A stretch of DNA of 64,000 nt, from assembly GCF_016862075.1 (NCBI RefSeq), contig NZ_BOMG01000006.1:62001-126000 (forward strand), given 5' to 3'. The translations under genes were made by a program, and so were the position numbers. Below the pieces are notes generated by a model, which had not been told where the DNA came from, made no database searches, and saw nothing but the letters and a program-made list of their open reading frames with translations. Within the stretch, counting starts at the first letter, position 1. The number at the start of each line of letters is the position of its first letter. Of the stretch, positions 28,906 through 36,767 are shown in pieces. This DNA comes from Actinoplanes couchii. Lineage in GTDB: Bacteria; Actinomycetota; Actinomycetes; Mycobacteriales; Micromonosporaceae.

Positions 28906-29656
28906 CGCTCACTCCCGAACACGCTCCGGCACCCACCTGGCAGGAAGCGTACCCATGTTCGAATGAGGGCTGGGTGTGGCGCCGGGAGCCCTGGTGGTGG
29001 GCGGGCGGCGTGGTCGCCTGGTGGTGGGAGCGGCGTGCTGCGCGCTGCGCCGGTCCGGGTCGCGGTCCGGGTCACGGTTGGCGGGTCGCACGGTCCGTCG
29101 ATTGCTGCGGTACGGGTACGCATGGCCGTGGTCCCGTCCGGCCCGGTCACCGGAGGGAGGAGCTCGATCACCGGATGGAGGTCGGCGACCGGTGGCGGGA
29201 GGGGCGTGGGTGTCCGGTGTGCGGTCCGCAGCAGCAGACGTTCCGAGGTCCGCCGCGGGTGTGCCCGTCGACGGTCAGCGCGTGGCCTGCATGGTTCCCC
29301 CGTCGGCACCGGTGGGTGGCTGTCCGGTGGTTCGGAGCGGGCCCGGTCGCGCCGGGGTGGGCGGTGCCCGGTCTGCCGGGTCGCCGTGTTCACAGGCCGA
29401 CCACCCGTCGGGTGGCGACCGCACCGCGGCGCGGGCCGGCCCGCCGGGTCACGGTGACCCGGGTGGCGGCCCGCGCTTCGGGCTCGTTGCGGTAGGGGAC
29501 CACTGCGTCACCGGTGGGCGGGGCCGTCGTCGCGGCCTCCGCCGAGCTTCCGTCGACCGGTGTCGCCTCGGCTCGATTCATGGCGCTCATTATTGATGAA
29601 CGTACATGTGACGCAAGCCTCCCGGAGTGCCTGTTACCACCCGGAAACAGTTTTCG
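28906..29656. other. Gene-poor, strand-asymmetric stretch upstream of the TnpB-related gene
   Basis: About 750 bp with no convincing gene. The plus strand is strikingly G-rich (repeated GGTGG and CGGGT), the minus strand C-rich. Open frames exist on both strands but are low in complexity. The best are a minus-strand 66-codon frame at 29390-29590 (MSAMNRAEATPVDGSS) and a plus-strand frame around 29175-29493 with a CPVCG motif. Neither has a good ribosome site. The end nearest 29590-29650 is AT-richer and may hold a promoter. A structured RNA linked to the TnpB-related protein is possible but unproven. Confidence 0.4.
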
Positions 29657-31117
29657 TCAGAACGGGTAAGCCGGCGGCTTGTCACGGACAGTGACCCAGC
29701 GGGTCTCGGTGAACGCCTCCACATTGGCCGCCGCCCCGCCGAAACGGGAACCGGTCCCGGACGCCGCGACACCACCGAACGGGCTGTTGGCCTCGTCGCC
29801 GACCGTCTGATCGTTGATGTGCACGATGCCGGTGGGGATCCGGTCGGCCAGATCCAGACCCCGCATCACGTCGGTGGTGATGATGCCGAGCGACAGGCCG
29901 TACTCACTCGCGGTGGCCAGCCGGACCGCCTCCTCGGCGTCGGAGAATCGGATGACCGGAGCCACCGGACCGAAGATCTCCTCCCGGAATGCGGGCGTGT
30001 CGCCGTCCGCGTCGGCGAGCACGGTGGGGGAGTAGAAGAGATCACGGTAGGTGCCGCCGGCCGCCACCCGGGCCCCGGACTCCACCGACCGGGTCACCAC
30101 CGAATGGATCTTGTCGCGCTGCCCGGCGTCGATGATCGGCCCGAGCACCACCTGCTCGTTCGCCGGGTCGCCGACCGGCAGCGCCGCCGCCTTGGCCGCC
30201 AGCCGTTCCACGAACTCGTCGTACAGCCGGGTGTGCACCAGGTGCCGCCCGGTCGTCATGCAGATCTGCCCCTGGTGGAACCACGCCCCGAAGGACGCCG
30301 CCGCGACCGCGCCCTCGACGTCCGCGTCGTCCAGCACCACCAGCGCCGAGTTCCCGCCCAGCTCCAGGTGGGCCCGTTTCAGGTGCTCACCGGCGAGCGC
30401 GCCGACCCGGCGGCCGGCCGCGGTCGAACCGGTGAACGAGATGACCCGTACAAACGGGTCGGTGACCAGGGCCTCGCCGACGTCCGCGGCGCCCGGCAGC
30501 ACCTGCAGCACCCCCGGCGGCAGGCCGGCCTCCTCGAAGATCCGGGCCAGCGTGACCCCGCCGGTCACCGCGGTCCGCGGGTCCGGCTTGAGCAGCACCG
30601 CGTTGCCGAGCGCCAGGGCCGGCGCGACCGACCGGATGGCCAGGATGATCGGCACGTTGAACGGGGCGATCACCGCGACCACCCCGGCCGGCACCCGGCG
30701 GGCCATCGACAGCCGCGGTTCCTCGCTGGGGAGCAGTTCGCCGTACGGCCGGGACGGCAACCCGGTCGCCTCGTAACACTCCTGCTCGGCCACGTGCAGG
30801 GCGAACCCGGCCATCGGCGGGATCGCGCCGACCTCCCGGACGTTCCAGCCGGAGATCTCGGCGGCGTGCTCGGACCACAGTTGCGCGGCCCGGCGCAGGA
30901 CCGCGGCCCGCTTCGGGTGCGGGGTGGCCGCCCACTCCCGCTGCGCCGCGGCGGCCAGCCGGCCGGCCTCGGTCACGTCCTCGGCGGTGGCCCGCCCGAT
31001 CCGCCCGAGCACGGCGCCGGTGGCGGGTTCGCTCACCTCGTAGGCGCCGCCCCGGCCGGGCCGCCACTCGCCGCCGATGAAGATGTTGCCGGTCCACAGT
31101 TTGTCGTCGAGAAGCAT
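29657..31117 (-). CDS. Benzaldehyde-type aldehyde dehydrogenase
   Basis: NAD(P)-dependent oxidation of an aromatic or other aldehyde to its acid. The 486-residue protein has the general base Glu in HLELGGNSALVVL, the catalytic Cys in HQGQICMTTGRH, the cofactor loop FTGSTAAGRRVG and the C-terminal NSPFGGVAASGTGSRFGG. The start MLLDDKLWTGNIFIGGEW and the end PPAYPF match benzaldehyde dehydrogenases. It lies 101 bp downstream of, and in line with, the IclR gene. A second enzyme of the same type is divergent from that regulator. The real substrate is not known. Confidence 0.9.
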   Translation of the reverse strand: MLLDDKLWTGNIFIGGEWRPGRGGAYEVSEPATGAVLGRIGRATAEDVTEAGRLAAAAQREWAATPHPKRAAVLRRAAQLWSEHAAEISGWNVREVGAIPPMAGFALHVAEQECYEATGLPSRPYGELLPSEEPRLSMARRVPAGVVAVIAPFNVPIILAIRSVAPALALGNAVLLKPDPRTAVTGGVTLARIFEEAGLPPGVLQVLPGAADVGEALVTDPFVRVISFTGSTAAGRRVGALAGEHLKRAHLELGGNSALVVLDDADVEGAVAAASFGAWFHQGQICMTTGRHLVHTRLYDEFVERLAAKAAALPVGDPANEQVVLGPIIDAGQRDKIHSVVTRSVESGARVAAGGTYRDLFYSPTVLADADGDTPAFREEIFGPVAPVIRFSDAEEAVRLATASEYGLSLGIITTDVMRGLDLADRIPTGIVHINDQTVGDEANSPFGGVAASGTGSRFGGAAANVEAFTETRWVTVRDKPPAYPF

Positions 31118-31218
31118 GCGTCGGCCTCCAAGCGCAGGGGTGCGCTGACGGTATGCCCGTGTTTCCGGCAGATCAACGGAGTGTTCCAGTCATCCGAACG
31201 CCGTTTCAGCGAAGCGGT

Positions 31219-32025
31219 CTACCGGTGGCCCAGTCTGGTCGAGATCTCCGCGGCGGTCTGCCGCAGCGGGCGCTCCAGCCGGGACACCACCGAGTCCGCC
31301 GTCGTCGACCAGACCGTCAGGTGCACCGCGATGTTGATCGCCGCCACCACCCGGCCGGTGCGGTCCCGGACCGGCGCCGCCACCGAGCGCAGCCCCGCGG
31401 CCAGCTCCTCGTCGTTCACCGCCACCCCGCACTGGCGGATCCGGGCCAGCGCGGTGGTCAGCTGCTCCCGGTTGGTCAGCGTCTTCGGGCCGCGCCGGGC
31501 GAAGTCGACCCGGTCCAGGATCTTGCGCAACGCCGCCGGTTCCTGATGGGCGAGCAGCACCTTGCCCATCGACGTGCAGTACGCCGGCAGCCGGGAACCG
31601 ACGTGCAGGTTCAGGCCGAGGGCGTACGCGCCGGCCGCCCGGCTGCTCCGGCGGCGCTCGACGTAGACCAGGTCGATGCCGTCCAGCACCGCCATGCTCA
31701 CCGTGTAGCCGGTCTCGTCGGCCAGCGCCTGCAGACACGGCGCGGCCACCCGGTTGATCTCCAGCGAGTTGACCGCGGCGAACCCCAGATCGACCACCTT
31801 GGGCCCGAGCGAGTACTTCCGGGTCTCCGGATCCTGCTGGAGGTAGCCGAGCCGGGCCAGGGTGGCCACGTACCGATGGGTGGTGCTCTTGGTGAGGTTG
31901 ACCGCGCGGGAGATGTCGGCGATGCCGAGCACCGGCCGGGCCTCGCTGAATGAGGACAGGATCGTCAGCCCGCGCTCCAGCGACTGGGAGAACGCGCCGC
32001 CGGCGTCGTCGTCGTCGAGAGGCAT
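31219..32025 (-). CDS. IclR family transcriptional regulator (PcaR/PcaU-like)
   Basis: A 268-residue regulator with an N-terminal winged helix-turn-helix (residues 12-75: SLERGLTILSSFSE, IADISRAVNLTKSTTHRYVATLARLGYL) and a C-terminal effector-binding GAF-like domain (YCTSMGKVLLAH; DDEELAAGLRSVAAPV). IclR proteins of this kind control aromatic catabolism in response to aromatic acids. It is flanked by two aldehyde dehydrogenase genes, one downstream on the same strand and one divergent, and is likely to control both. A GTTCGAAC palindrome (32044-32051) in the divergent gap is a candidate site. Confidence 0.9.
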   Translation of the reverse strand: MPLDDDDAGGAFSQSLERGLTILSSFSEARPVLGIADISRAVNLTKSTTHRYVATLARLGYLQQDPETRKYSLGPKVVDLGFAAVNSLEINRVAAPCLQALADETGYTVSMAVLDGIDLVYVERRRSSRAAGAYALGLNLHVGSRLPAYCTSMGKVLLAHQEPAALRKILDRVDFARRGPKTLTNREQLTTALARIRQCGVAVNDEELAAGLRSVAAPVRDRTGRVVAAINIAVHLTVWSTTADSVVSRLERPLRQTAAEISTRLGHR

Positions 32026-32043
32026 GCCGCAGCCTAACCTCGT

Positions 32044-32051
32044 GTTCGAAC
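32044..32051. promoter_or_regulatory. GTTCGAAC palindrome between the IclR and aldehyde dehydrogenase genes
   Basis: An 8-bp perfect palindrome in the 68-bp divergent gap. IclR-type operators often contain GTTC/GAAC arms. A looser GTTC-N9-GAAC arrangement lies upstream of the other dehydrogenase gene near 31183-31199. Binding is inferred. Confidence 0.35.
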
Positions 32052-32093
32052 TGTTGAAACGCCGTGCCGGGCCCGGATAGCATCGGCGGCGCG

Positions 32094-33557
32094 ATGGAGC
32101 GGGTCAGAGAGGTGCGGCAGCACATCGGCGGCGAGTGGGTGGACGCGGCCGGCGGGCGGACGTACGACAAGCGTGATCCGTGGACCGGTGACGTCTTCGC
32201 CCGGGTCGCCGCCGGGGACGCCGACGACGCCCGCGCCGCGGTCACCGCCGCCGACCGCGCTCTTCCGGACTGGGCCGGGTCGCGGCCGGCCGACCGCCAG
32301 CAGATCCTGCTCCGGGCCGCCGACGCCCTCGACCGGCAGCGCGACGACGTGCGCGGGCACCTCGCCGCCGAGACCGGCTGCGGCGCGCACTTCGCCGACG
32401 TGCAACTCGACTTCTGTGTCCGGCTGCTGCGCCAGGCCGCCGGGCTCGGTTACGCGCCCACCGGGCAGATCCTGCCGTCCGACCTGCCCGGCACCCGGGC
32501 CCTCGCGGTCCGCCGTCCGGTCGGGGTGGTCGCCGCGATCGCCCCGTGGAACGCGTCGCTGGTGCTCGCCGGGCGGGCCGTCGTCGCGCCGATCGCGCTG
32601 GGCAACACCGTCGTGCTCAAACCCTCCGAGGAGGCGCCGTTCACCGGCGGGGCGTTCTGGGCGCGGCTGCTCCGGGACGCCGGGCTGCCTCCGGGCGTGC
32701 TCAACGTGGTCACGCACGCGCCCGGGGAGGCCGGGGCGGTGGCCGAAACCCTGATTGCCGATCCGCGGGTACGACGGATCGGCTTCACCGGTTCGACGGT
32801 CACCGGGCGGCGGATCGCGGAGATCGCCGGGCGGCACCTGAAACGGGCCGTCCTGCAGCTCGGCGGCCACAATCCGCTGATCGTGCTCGGCGACGCCCCG
32901 CTGCCGGCCGCCGTGGACGCCGCGGTCTACGGGGCGTTCGTGCACAGTGGGCAGACCTGCATGTGCGCGCGGCGGATCATCGTCGAACGTACCGTCATGC
33001 CGGATTTTGCCGCCCTCTTCGTGGAGAAGGCCGCCGGGCTGCCGACCGGCGACCCGTCCGACCCGGCCACCGTCGTCGGCCCGGTGATCAACGAGTGGGC
33101 GTTGTCGCTGCTCGAACGCCGGGTGCGGGAGGCCGTCGACCTCGGGGCCCGGCTGCTCACCGGCGGCCGGCCGGACGGGCGCTGCTTCCCGCCGACCGTG
33201 CTGGCCGGGGTGCCGCCGGAGGCCGAGCTGGCGTTCGACGAGACGTTCGGCCCGGTGGTCCTGTTGGAGGAGGCGGACGACGCGCACGACGCGGTTCGCC
33301 GGGCCGACGCCACCGACTTCGGGCTGACCGCCGGGATCATCACCGGTGACCCGTACCGCGGGATGGATCTGGCCCGGCAGTTGCGGGCCGGCGTCGTGCA
33401 CGTCAACGACCAGCCGGTCCACGACGAGCCCCAGATGCCGTTCGGCGGTGTCCGGGACAGCGGCGCCGGCCGTTTCGGTATCGGGTTCGCCGCCGAGGAG
33501 TTCACCGAGGTTCAGTGGGTGACCGCCCGGCGGGAGCCGCGCACCTACCCGTTCTGA
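32094..33557 (+). CDS. Benzaldehyde-type aldehyde dehydrogenase (second copy)
   Basis: A 487-residue paralogue of the dehydrogenase at 29657-31117. General base Glu is replaced in context by LQLGGHNPLIVL: the usual ELGG glutamate reads Gln here (QLGG), a notable substitution in a residue needed for deacylation in most members. The catalytic Cys is present in HSGQTCMCARRIIVE, as are FTGSTVTGRRIA and MPFGGVRDSGAGRFG. The ATG at 32094 is chosen over a GTG at 32064 because the homologous N-terminus (REVRQHIGGEWVDA) starts there. It is divergent from the IclR gene and ends 13 bp inside the convergent hydrolase gene. Confidence 0.85.
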   Translation: MERVREVRQHIGGEWVDAAGGRTYDKRDPWTGDVFARVAAGDADDARAAVTAADRALPDWAGSRPADRQQILLRAADALDRQRDDVRGHLAAETGCGAHFADVQLDFCVRLLRQAAGLGYAPTGQILPSDLPGTRALAVRRPVGVVAAIAPWNASLVLAGRAVVAPIALGNTVVLKPSEEAPFTGGAFWARLLRDAGLPPGVLNVVTHAPGEAGAVAETLIADPRVRRIGFTGSTVTGRRIAEIAGRHLKRAVLQLGGHNPLIVLGDAPLPAAVDAAVYGAFVHSGQTCMCARRIIVERTVMPDFAALFVEKAAGLPTGDPSDPATVVGPVINEWALSLLERRVREAVDLGARLLTGGRPDGRCFPPTVLAGVPPEAELAFDETFGPVVLLEEADDAHDAVRRADATDFGLTAGIITGDPYRGMDLARQLRAGVVHVNDQPVHDEPQMPFGGVRDSGAGRFGIGFAAEEFTEVQWVTARREPRTYPF

Positions 33558-34393
33558 GGCTGCGCCAGGAAGGTCCGGAGTGCTTCGGCCAGCGCCTGCG
33601 GGGCCTCCAGGGCCGCGTAGTGCCCGACGCCGTCGAGCTGGACCGTGCGGATCGGTCTCCCGGCGGCCCGGGACATGGTGGCGGCGGTGAACTCGCCACC
33701 ACCGGCGCCGACCGCGAGCACCGGCATCCGCAGCGGGTCCGCTTCGGTGAGCGCCACGATCTCGGCGCCCTCGCGCAGCATCGAACGGTAGAGGCCGGCC
33801 GCGCCGCGCCAGCCGCCGTCCCGCGCGTAGCCCCGGGCGAACTCGTCGAGGTCGGCGCCGGTCACCGCGCCCGGGGTGGCGACCATCGCGGTGAACATGG
33901 CGTCGAGGAACTCCCGCTCCCGGCCGGTGAGCAGCAGCTCCGGGACGCCGGGCGCGGCCAGCACGCCGATGTGCCAGGCGCCGCCGCGGGTGATGTCGGC
34001 CAGCGCCTCCAGGCCGAACCCGGGCAGGCCCATCTCGATCGCGGTCAGGCTGAGCACGTCCTCCGGGTGGCCGGCGGCCAGGCGCAGCACCGTGGCGCCG
34101 CTGATGTCCTGCCCGGCCAGGTGGACCGGGCCGGCGCCCAGGTGCCGGATCAGCCCGTGCAGGTCCTCGGCGGCGACGGTGCTGTCGAACGCGCCGCCGG
34201 CGACCGCGGAGTCACCGAAGCCGCGCAGGTCCACGGCGTAGACCCGGTGGGTCTCGGCGAGCAGCGGGATCAGCTCGTGGAACGCCCACCAGCTCTCCGG
34301 GAAACCGTGCACGAGCAGGACCGGCGAACCACCGGTGCCGGCCGAGACGTAGTGCAGCGTGGTGCCGTTGACCTCGGCGTAGTGGTGCTCCAT
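33545..34393 (-). CDS. Alpha/beta hydrolase, epoxide hydrolase/haloalkane dehalogenase type
   Basis: A 282-residue soluble hydrolase. The oxyanion-hole segment is LLVHGFPESWWAF (residues 26-38). The nucleophile elbow reads LAGQDISGATV with Asp, not Ser, at the active position near 95, as in epoxide hydrolases and dehalogenases. The histidine is in GVGHYAALE near 262. It diverges from a MarR regulator gene, and two palindromic operators fill the gap directly before its start codon, so it is very probably repressed by that MarR protein and induced by a small molecule it may degrade. Confidence 0.87.
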   Translation of the reverse strand: MEHHYAEVNGTTLHYVSAGTGGSPVLLVHGFPESWWAFHELIPLLAETHRVYAVDLRGFGDSAVAGGAFDSTVAAEDLHGLIRHLGAGPVHLAGQDISGATVLRLAAGHPEDVLSLTAIEMGLPGFGLEALADITRGGAWHIGVLAAPGVPELLLTGREREFLDAMFTAMVATPGAVTGADLDEFARGYARDGGWRGAAGLYRSMLREGAEIVALTEADPLRMPVLAVGAGGGEFTAATMSRAAGRPIRTVQLDGVGHYAALEAPQALAEALRTFLAQPQNG

Positions 34394-34403
34394 GACGCTC
34401 CTC

Positions 34404-34456
34404 CGTAAAAAGACAACCTGGCTGTCTTTTTACGACGATAGACATCCAGGCTGTCT
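34404..34456. promoter_or_regulatory. Tandem palindromic operators between the hydrolase and MarR genes
   Basis: Two copies of the palindrome AGACAWCCWGGCTGTCT lie at 34411-34427 and 34440-34456, centres 29 bp apart, close to three helix turns. The first extends to a perfect 11-bp inverted repeat CGTAAAAAGAC/GTCTTTTTACG (34404-34414, 34424-34434). They occupy the 94-bp divergent gap and abut the hydrolase start. This is the expected picture for a MarR dimer binding twice on one DNA face. Confidence 0.7.
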
Positions 34457-34487
34457 TTTGTCCAGTGGGCCGCGTAGCCTTCTGGTC

Positions 34488-34958
34488 ATGTCCCGCACCG
34501 GCGCCGACCTGGCGCTACTCCTGCTCGGCGGCTTCCGCACCCTGGTCGACGACGCGGTCGACGAACTGGCCCGGCGCGGGCACCACGACGTGCGGCCGGT
34601 CCACGACTTCGCCATGCGTGCCATCGCCGCCGGGGCGGACAACGCCTCCGCGCTGGGGCGCCACCTGTCCGTCACCAAACAGTCGGCGGCCAAGACCATC
34701 GGGGTGTTGCAGGAGCGCGGATACGTCGCCGTCGAACCGGACCCGGGAGACGCCCGCCGCAAGCGCCTGATCGTCACCGAGCTGGGGTTCGAGGTGATGC
34801 GTCAGGGGGAGGCGATCTTCGAGGAGTTACGGGCCGGGTGGGCGGCCCGGATCGGCGCCGAGGAGCTGGCGACCCTGGAGCGGCACCTGACGACGCTGGT
34901 GGGGGCGCGGCCGATCCGCTTCGACACACCCGGCGGGGTCGGCCGCGACCTGACCTGA
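34488..34958 (+). CDS. MarR family transcriptional regulator
   Basis: A 156-residue winged-helix repressor. The recognition region ASALGRHLSVTKQSAAKTIGVLQERGYVAVEPDPGDARRKRLIVTELG (about residues 46-93) contains the helix-turn-helix and the wing with the DxR(R/K) signature. Dimer helices lie at both ends. I use the ATG at 34488; a longer frame from 34392 would run through the operators. It probably represses itself and the divergent hydrolase. The effector is unknown. Confidence 0.9.
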   Translation: MSRTGADLALLLLGGFRTLVDDAVDELARRGHHDVRPVHDFAMRAIAAGADNASALGRHLSVTKQSAAKTIGVLQERGYVAVEPDPGDARRKRLIVTELGFEVMRQGEAIFEELRAGWAARIGAEELATLERHLTTLVGARPIRFDTPGGVGRDLT

Positions 34959-34975
34959 GTTTCTGCCGCGCAGGA

Positions 34976-35018
34976 GGCGGCCGCGGGCCTGCCCCGGGCA
35001 GCTCGGGAAGCGGCCGCC
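34976..35018. terminator. Hairpin between the MarR gene and the convergent hypothetical gene
   Basis: GGCGGCCGC and GCGGCCGCC form a perfect 9-bp outer stem, with an inner CTGCC/GGCAG pairing in the loop. It lies between two convergent stops, so it may terminate both. Confidence 0.55.
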
Positions 35019-35035
35019 GACCCGCCCCGGGCCGG

Positions 35036-35503
35036 TCAGGAAGCGGCGGCGGCCATCGCCTGGTTCCACTGGGAGATCAGGATGCCGATGACGAAGACCT
35101 GAACGGCCGTCGGCAGGCCGGGCAGGTCGGCGGAGAGACTGCCGGACCAGCTGCTGCTGCGCTTGACCGTGCCGACGACCCGGTCACCCTCGACCAGGTT
35201 CTGATCCCAGTTCCAGAACGACTGGCGCCGGAACTCGTACTCCCGCCTGCCGGCCCGCACCTTCCACTGCTTGCGCCCGGCCTGCTCCGCCTCGGCCGCC
35301 ACCGCGCCACCGTCGTCGAGCATGGTGAACTTGGTGCCCCAGGCGTTGGACCGCACCTTGTACTCCCGCCCGTCCAGCTTGAACCCACCACCCGAGGTCC
35401 ACGTGCTGACGTCCCAGGTGGTGACGGTGGTCCCGTCGTCGCGGGTGAGGGCGTAGTTCTTGCCCCAGAAACTGGTGCGCTCCGCGTTGATCATGAGCCC
35501 CAC
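35036..35503 (-). CDS. Hypothetical protein, possibly tubby/LURP-one-like
   Basis: A 155-residue protein made of many short strands (FWGKNYALTRDDGTTVTTW, GREYKVRSNAWGTKFTMLDD, RREYEFRRQSFWNWDQ), like the beta-barrel of LURP-one/tubby-like proteins. A final hydrophobic stretch (LPTAVQVFVIGILISQW) could be the central helix of that fold or a membrane segment. I chose GTG 35503 because GAGGGAGGG lies seven bases upstream; ATG 35494 and ATG 35521 are alternatives. Monocistronic. The fold guess is tentative and no function is assigned. Confidence 0.68.
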   Translation of the reverse strand: MGLMINAERTSFWGKNYALTRDDGTTVTTWDVSTWTSGGGFKLDGREYKVRSNAWGTKFTMLDDGGAVAAEAEQAGRKQWKVRAGRREYEFRRQSFWNWDQNLVEGDRVVGTVKRSSSWSGSLSADLPGLPTAVQVFVIGILISQWNQAMAAAAS

Positions 35504-35564
35504 GGTACGACCCTCCCTCATCGACGTCCCCCAGCACCTACCCGGCAGCAGGGAACGTCACACG

Positions 35565-35595
35565 CCACCGCATACGCCCGGCGGTCGCGGGTCGG
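35565..35595. repeat. Dispersed 31-bp repeat, copy 1
   Basis: These 31 bp (beginning CCACCGCATACGCCC, ending GCGGGTCGG) recur exactly, in opposite orientation, at 39490-39520. Weaker similarity extends about 25 bp to the left and 60 bp to the right, to a shared GGCGTAC end, so the unit may be about 110 bp. It is in the gap between the hypothetical gene and the dehydrogenase gene. Confidence 0.6.
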
Positions 35596-35684
35596 CCTCG
35601 ACCCGCGCCGGCCTCGCGTCGACGTGGCGGGACGCAGTGGTGCTTCTGTGGGGCCGAACGGCGTACTCCATCGGCTTGGAAGTT

Positions 35685-36674
35685 CTAAACGGCGACCGGG
35701 ACCGCCGCGCCCACCAGGAAGTCCGCCAACCGGGAAGCCGCCGAGGCGGGGGTGGATGACGTCTCGCGGGACGCGGACAGGATGCCGGCCAGGGTGTCGC
35801 CGATGCTGTCGATGCGGGCCGCCACCTGGGCGGGGGTCTCGTGGTGGATCTCGGTGGCGATGGCGTGGATGATGCCGCCGGCGCTCACCACCACGTCCGG
35901 GGCCCACAGGATGTCGCGGGCGTGCAGCAGGTCGGCCACCTCGGGGGCGGCCAGCTGGTTGTTGGCCGGGCCGGCGATCGCCGCACAGCGCAACCTCGGG
36001 ACGGCATCGCGGGTCAGGACGCCGCCCAGGGCCGCGGGGATCAGCACGTCCACCTCGGCGGTCAGGCAGGCGTCCGGGTCGGTCCACGTCACGCCCTCGA
36101 TACGGCGGGCCGGGTCCACGTCCGCGGCGTGCACCCTTGCTCCCGCGGCCGTCAGCAGGTTGATCACGTGGGTGCCCACCCGGCCGGCGCCGAGGACGGC
36201 GAAGCTGCGGCCGGCCAGGTCGGGGCTGCCGAAACGGTCGGCCACCACCGCACGCACCGCGGCCAGCACGCCTGCCGCGGTGCCGGGGGACGAGTCGCCG
36301 GTGCGGCACAGCACGTGATCGGTGCGATCCCCGATGAGCACCATGTCGTCCGGGCCGGTGCCCACGTCGGGGCCGGTGGCGTAGATGCCGCCCAGGCTCT
36401 CGATCACGTCGCCCACGTCGTGCAGGACGGCCCGGCGGTCGGGATGCGTTCCGGCCACCACCGTCTTGCCGCCGCCGTGCGGGAGCCCGGCCAGCGCCGC
36501 CTTCGCGGTCATCGCCTCGGACAGGCGCAACGCGTCGTCCAGGCCGTCGCGCCAGTGCGGGTAGGCCGCGATCCGGCAGCCGCCGATGGCCGTGCCGAGG
36601 GCGGTCGAGTGCACCGCCACGATGATCGGGAGCCCGGATCGGAGGCCACGTTCCACTACGACTCGCTGATGCAT
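35685..36674 (-). CDS. Leucine/valine dehydrogenase (Glu/Leu/Phe/Val dehydrogenase family)
   Basis: NAD-dependent oxidative deamination of a branched-chain amino acid to its keto acid. At 329 residues it has the length of short family members. Substrate-site lysines are Lys58 (AMTAKAALAGL) and the catalytic Lys70 in LPHGGGKTVV. The cofactor domain has FAVLGAGRVGTHV near 160-172, and DVLIPAALGGVL and GPANNQL follow. It is divergent from an Lrp-type regulator across about 93 bp, a usual pairing in which the regulator senses the amino acid. Val versus Leu preference cannot be decided. Confidence 0.9.
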   Translation of the reverse strand: MHQRVVVERGLRSGLPIIVAVHSTALGTAIGGCRIAAYPHWRDGLDDALRLSEAMTAKAALAGLPHGGGKTVVAGTHPDRRAVLHDVGDVIESLGGIYATGPDVGTGPDDMVLIGDRTDHVLCRTGDSSPGTAAGVLAAVRAVVADRFGSPDLAGRSFAVLGAGRVGTHVINLLTAAGARVHAADVDPARRIEGVTWTDPDACLTAEVDVLIPAALGGVLTRDAVPRLRCAAIAGPANNQLAAPEVADLLHARDILWAPDVVVSAGGIIHAIATEIHHETPAQVAARIDSIGDTLAGILSASRETSSTPASAASRLADFLVGAAVPVAV

Positions 36675-36767
36675 CTTGCACTCCCTGTTCGATCTTCTGC
36701 CCCGAAACTAGTCGTCTCCACGGGATGTAGTTGATCGTGGCGAACTTCGTTCGGTGGATCGGGCAGA

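Noticed and set aside
28974-29596. Plus-strand frames with a CPVCG motif upstream of the TnpB-related gene, as a zinc-finger protein
   Set aside because: No ribosome site, a single Cys pair and Gly/Arg/Trp-rich low complexity; described only as part of the gene-poor region.
23898-36712. GAAACTAGT found upstream of the membrane protein gene and in the Lrp divergent gap, as a shared regulatory site
   Set aside because: Only nine bases, different positions relative to the genes and no palindromic extension; likely chance.
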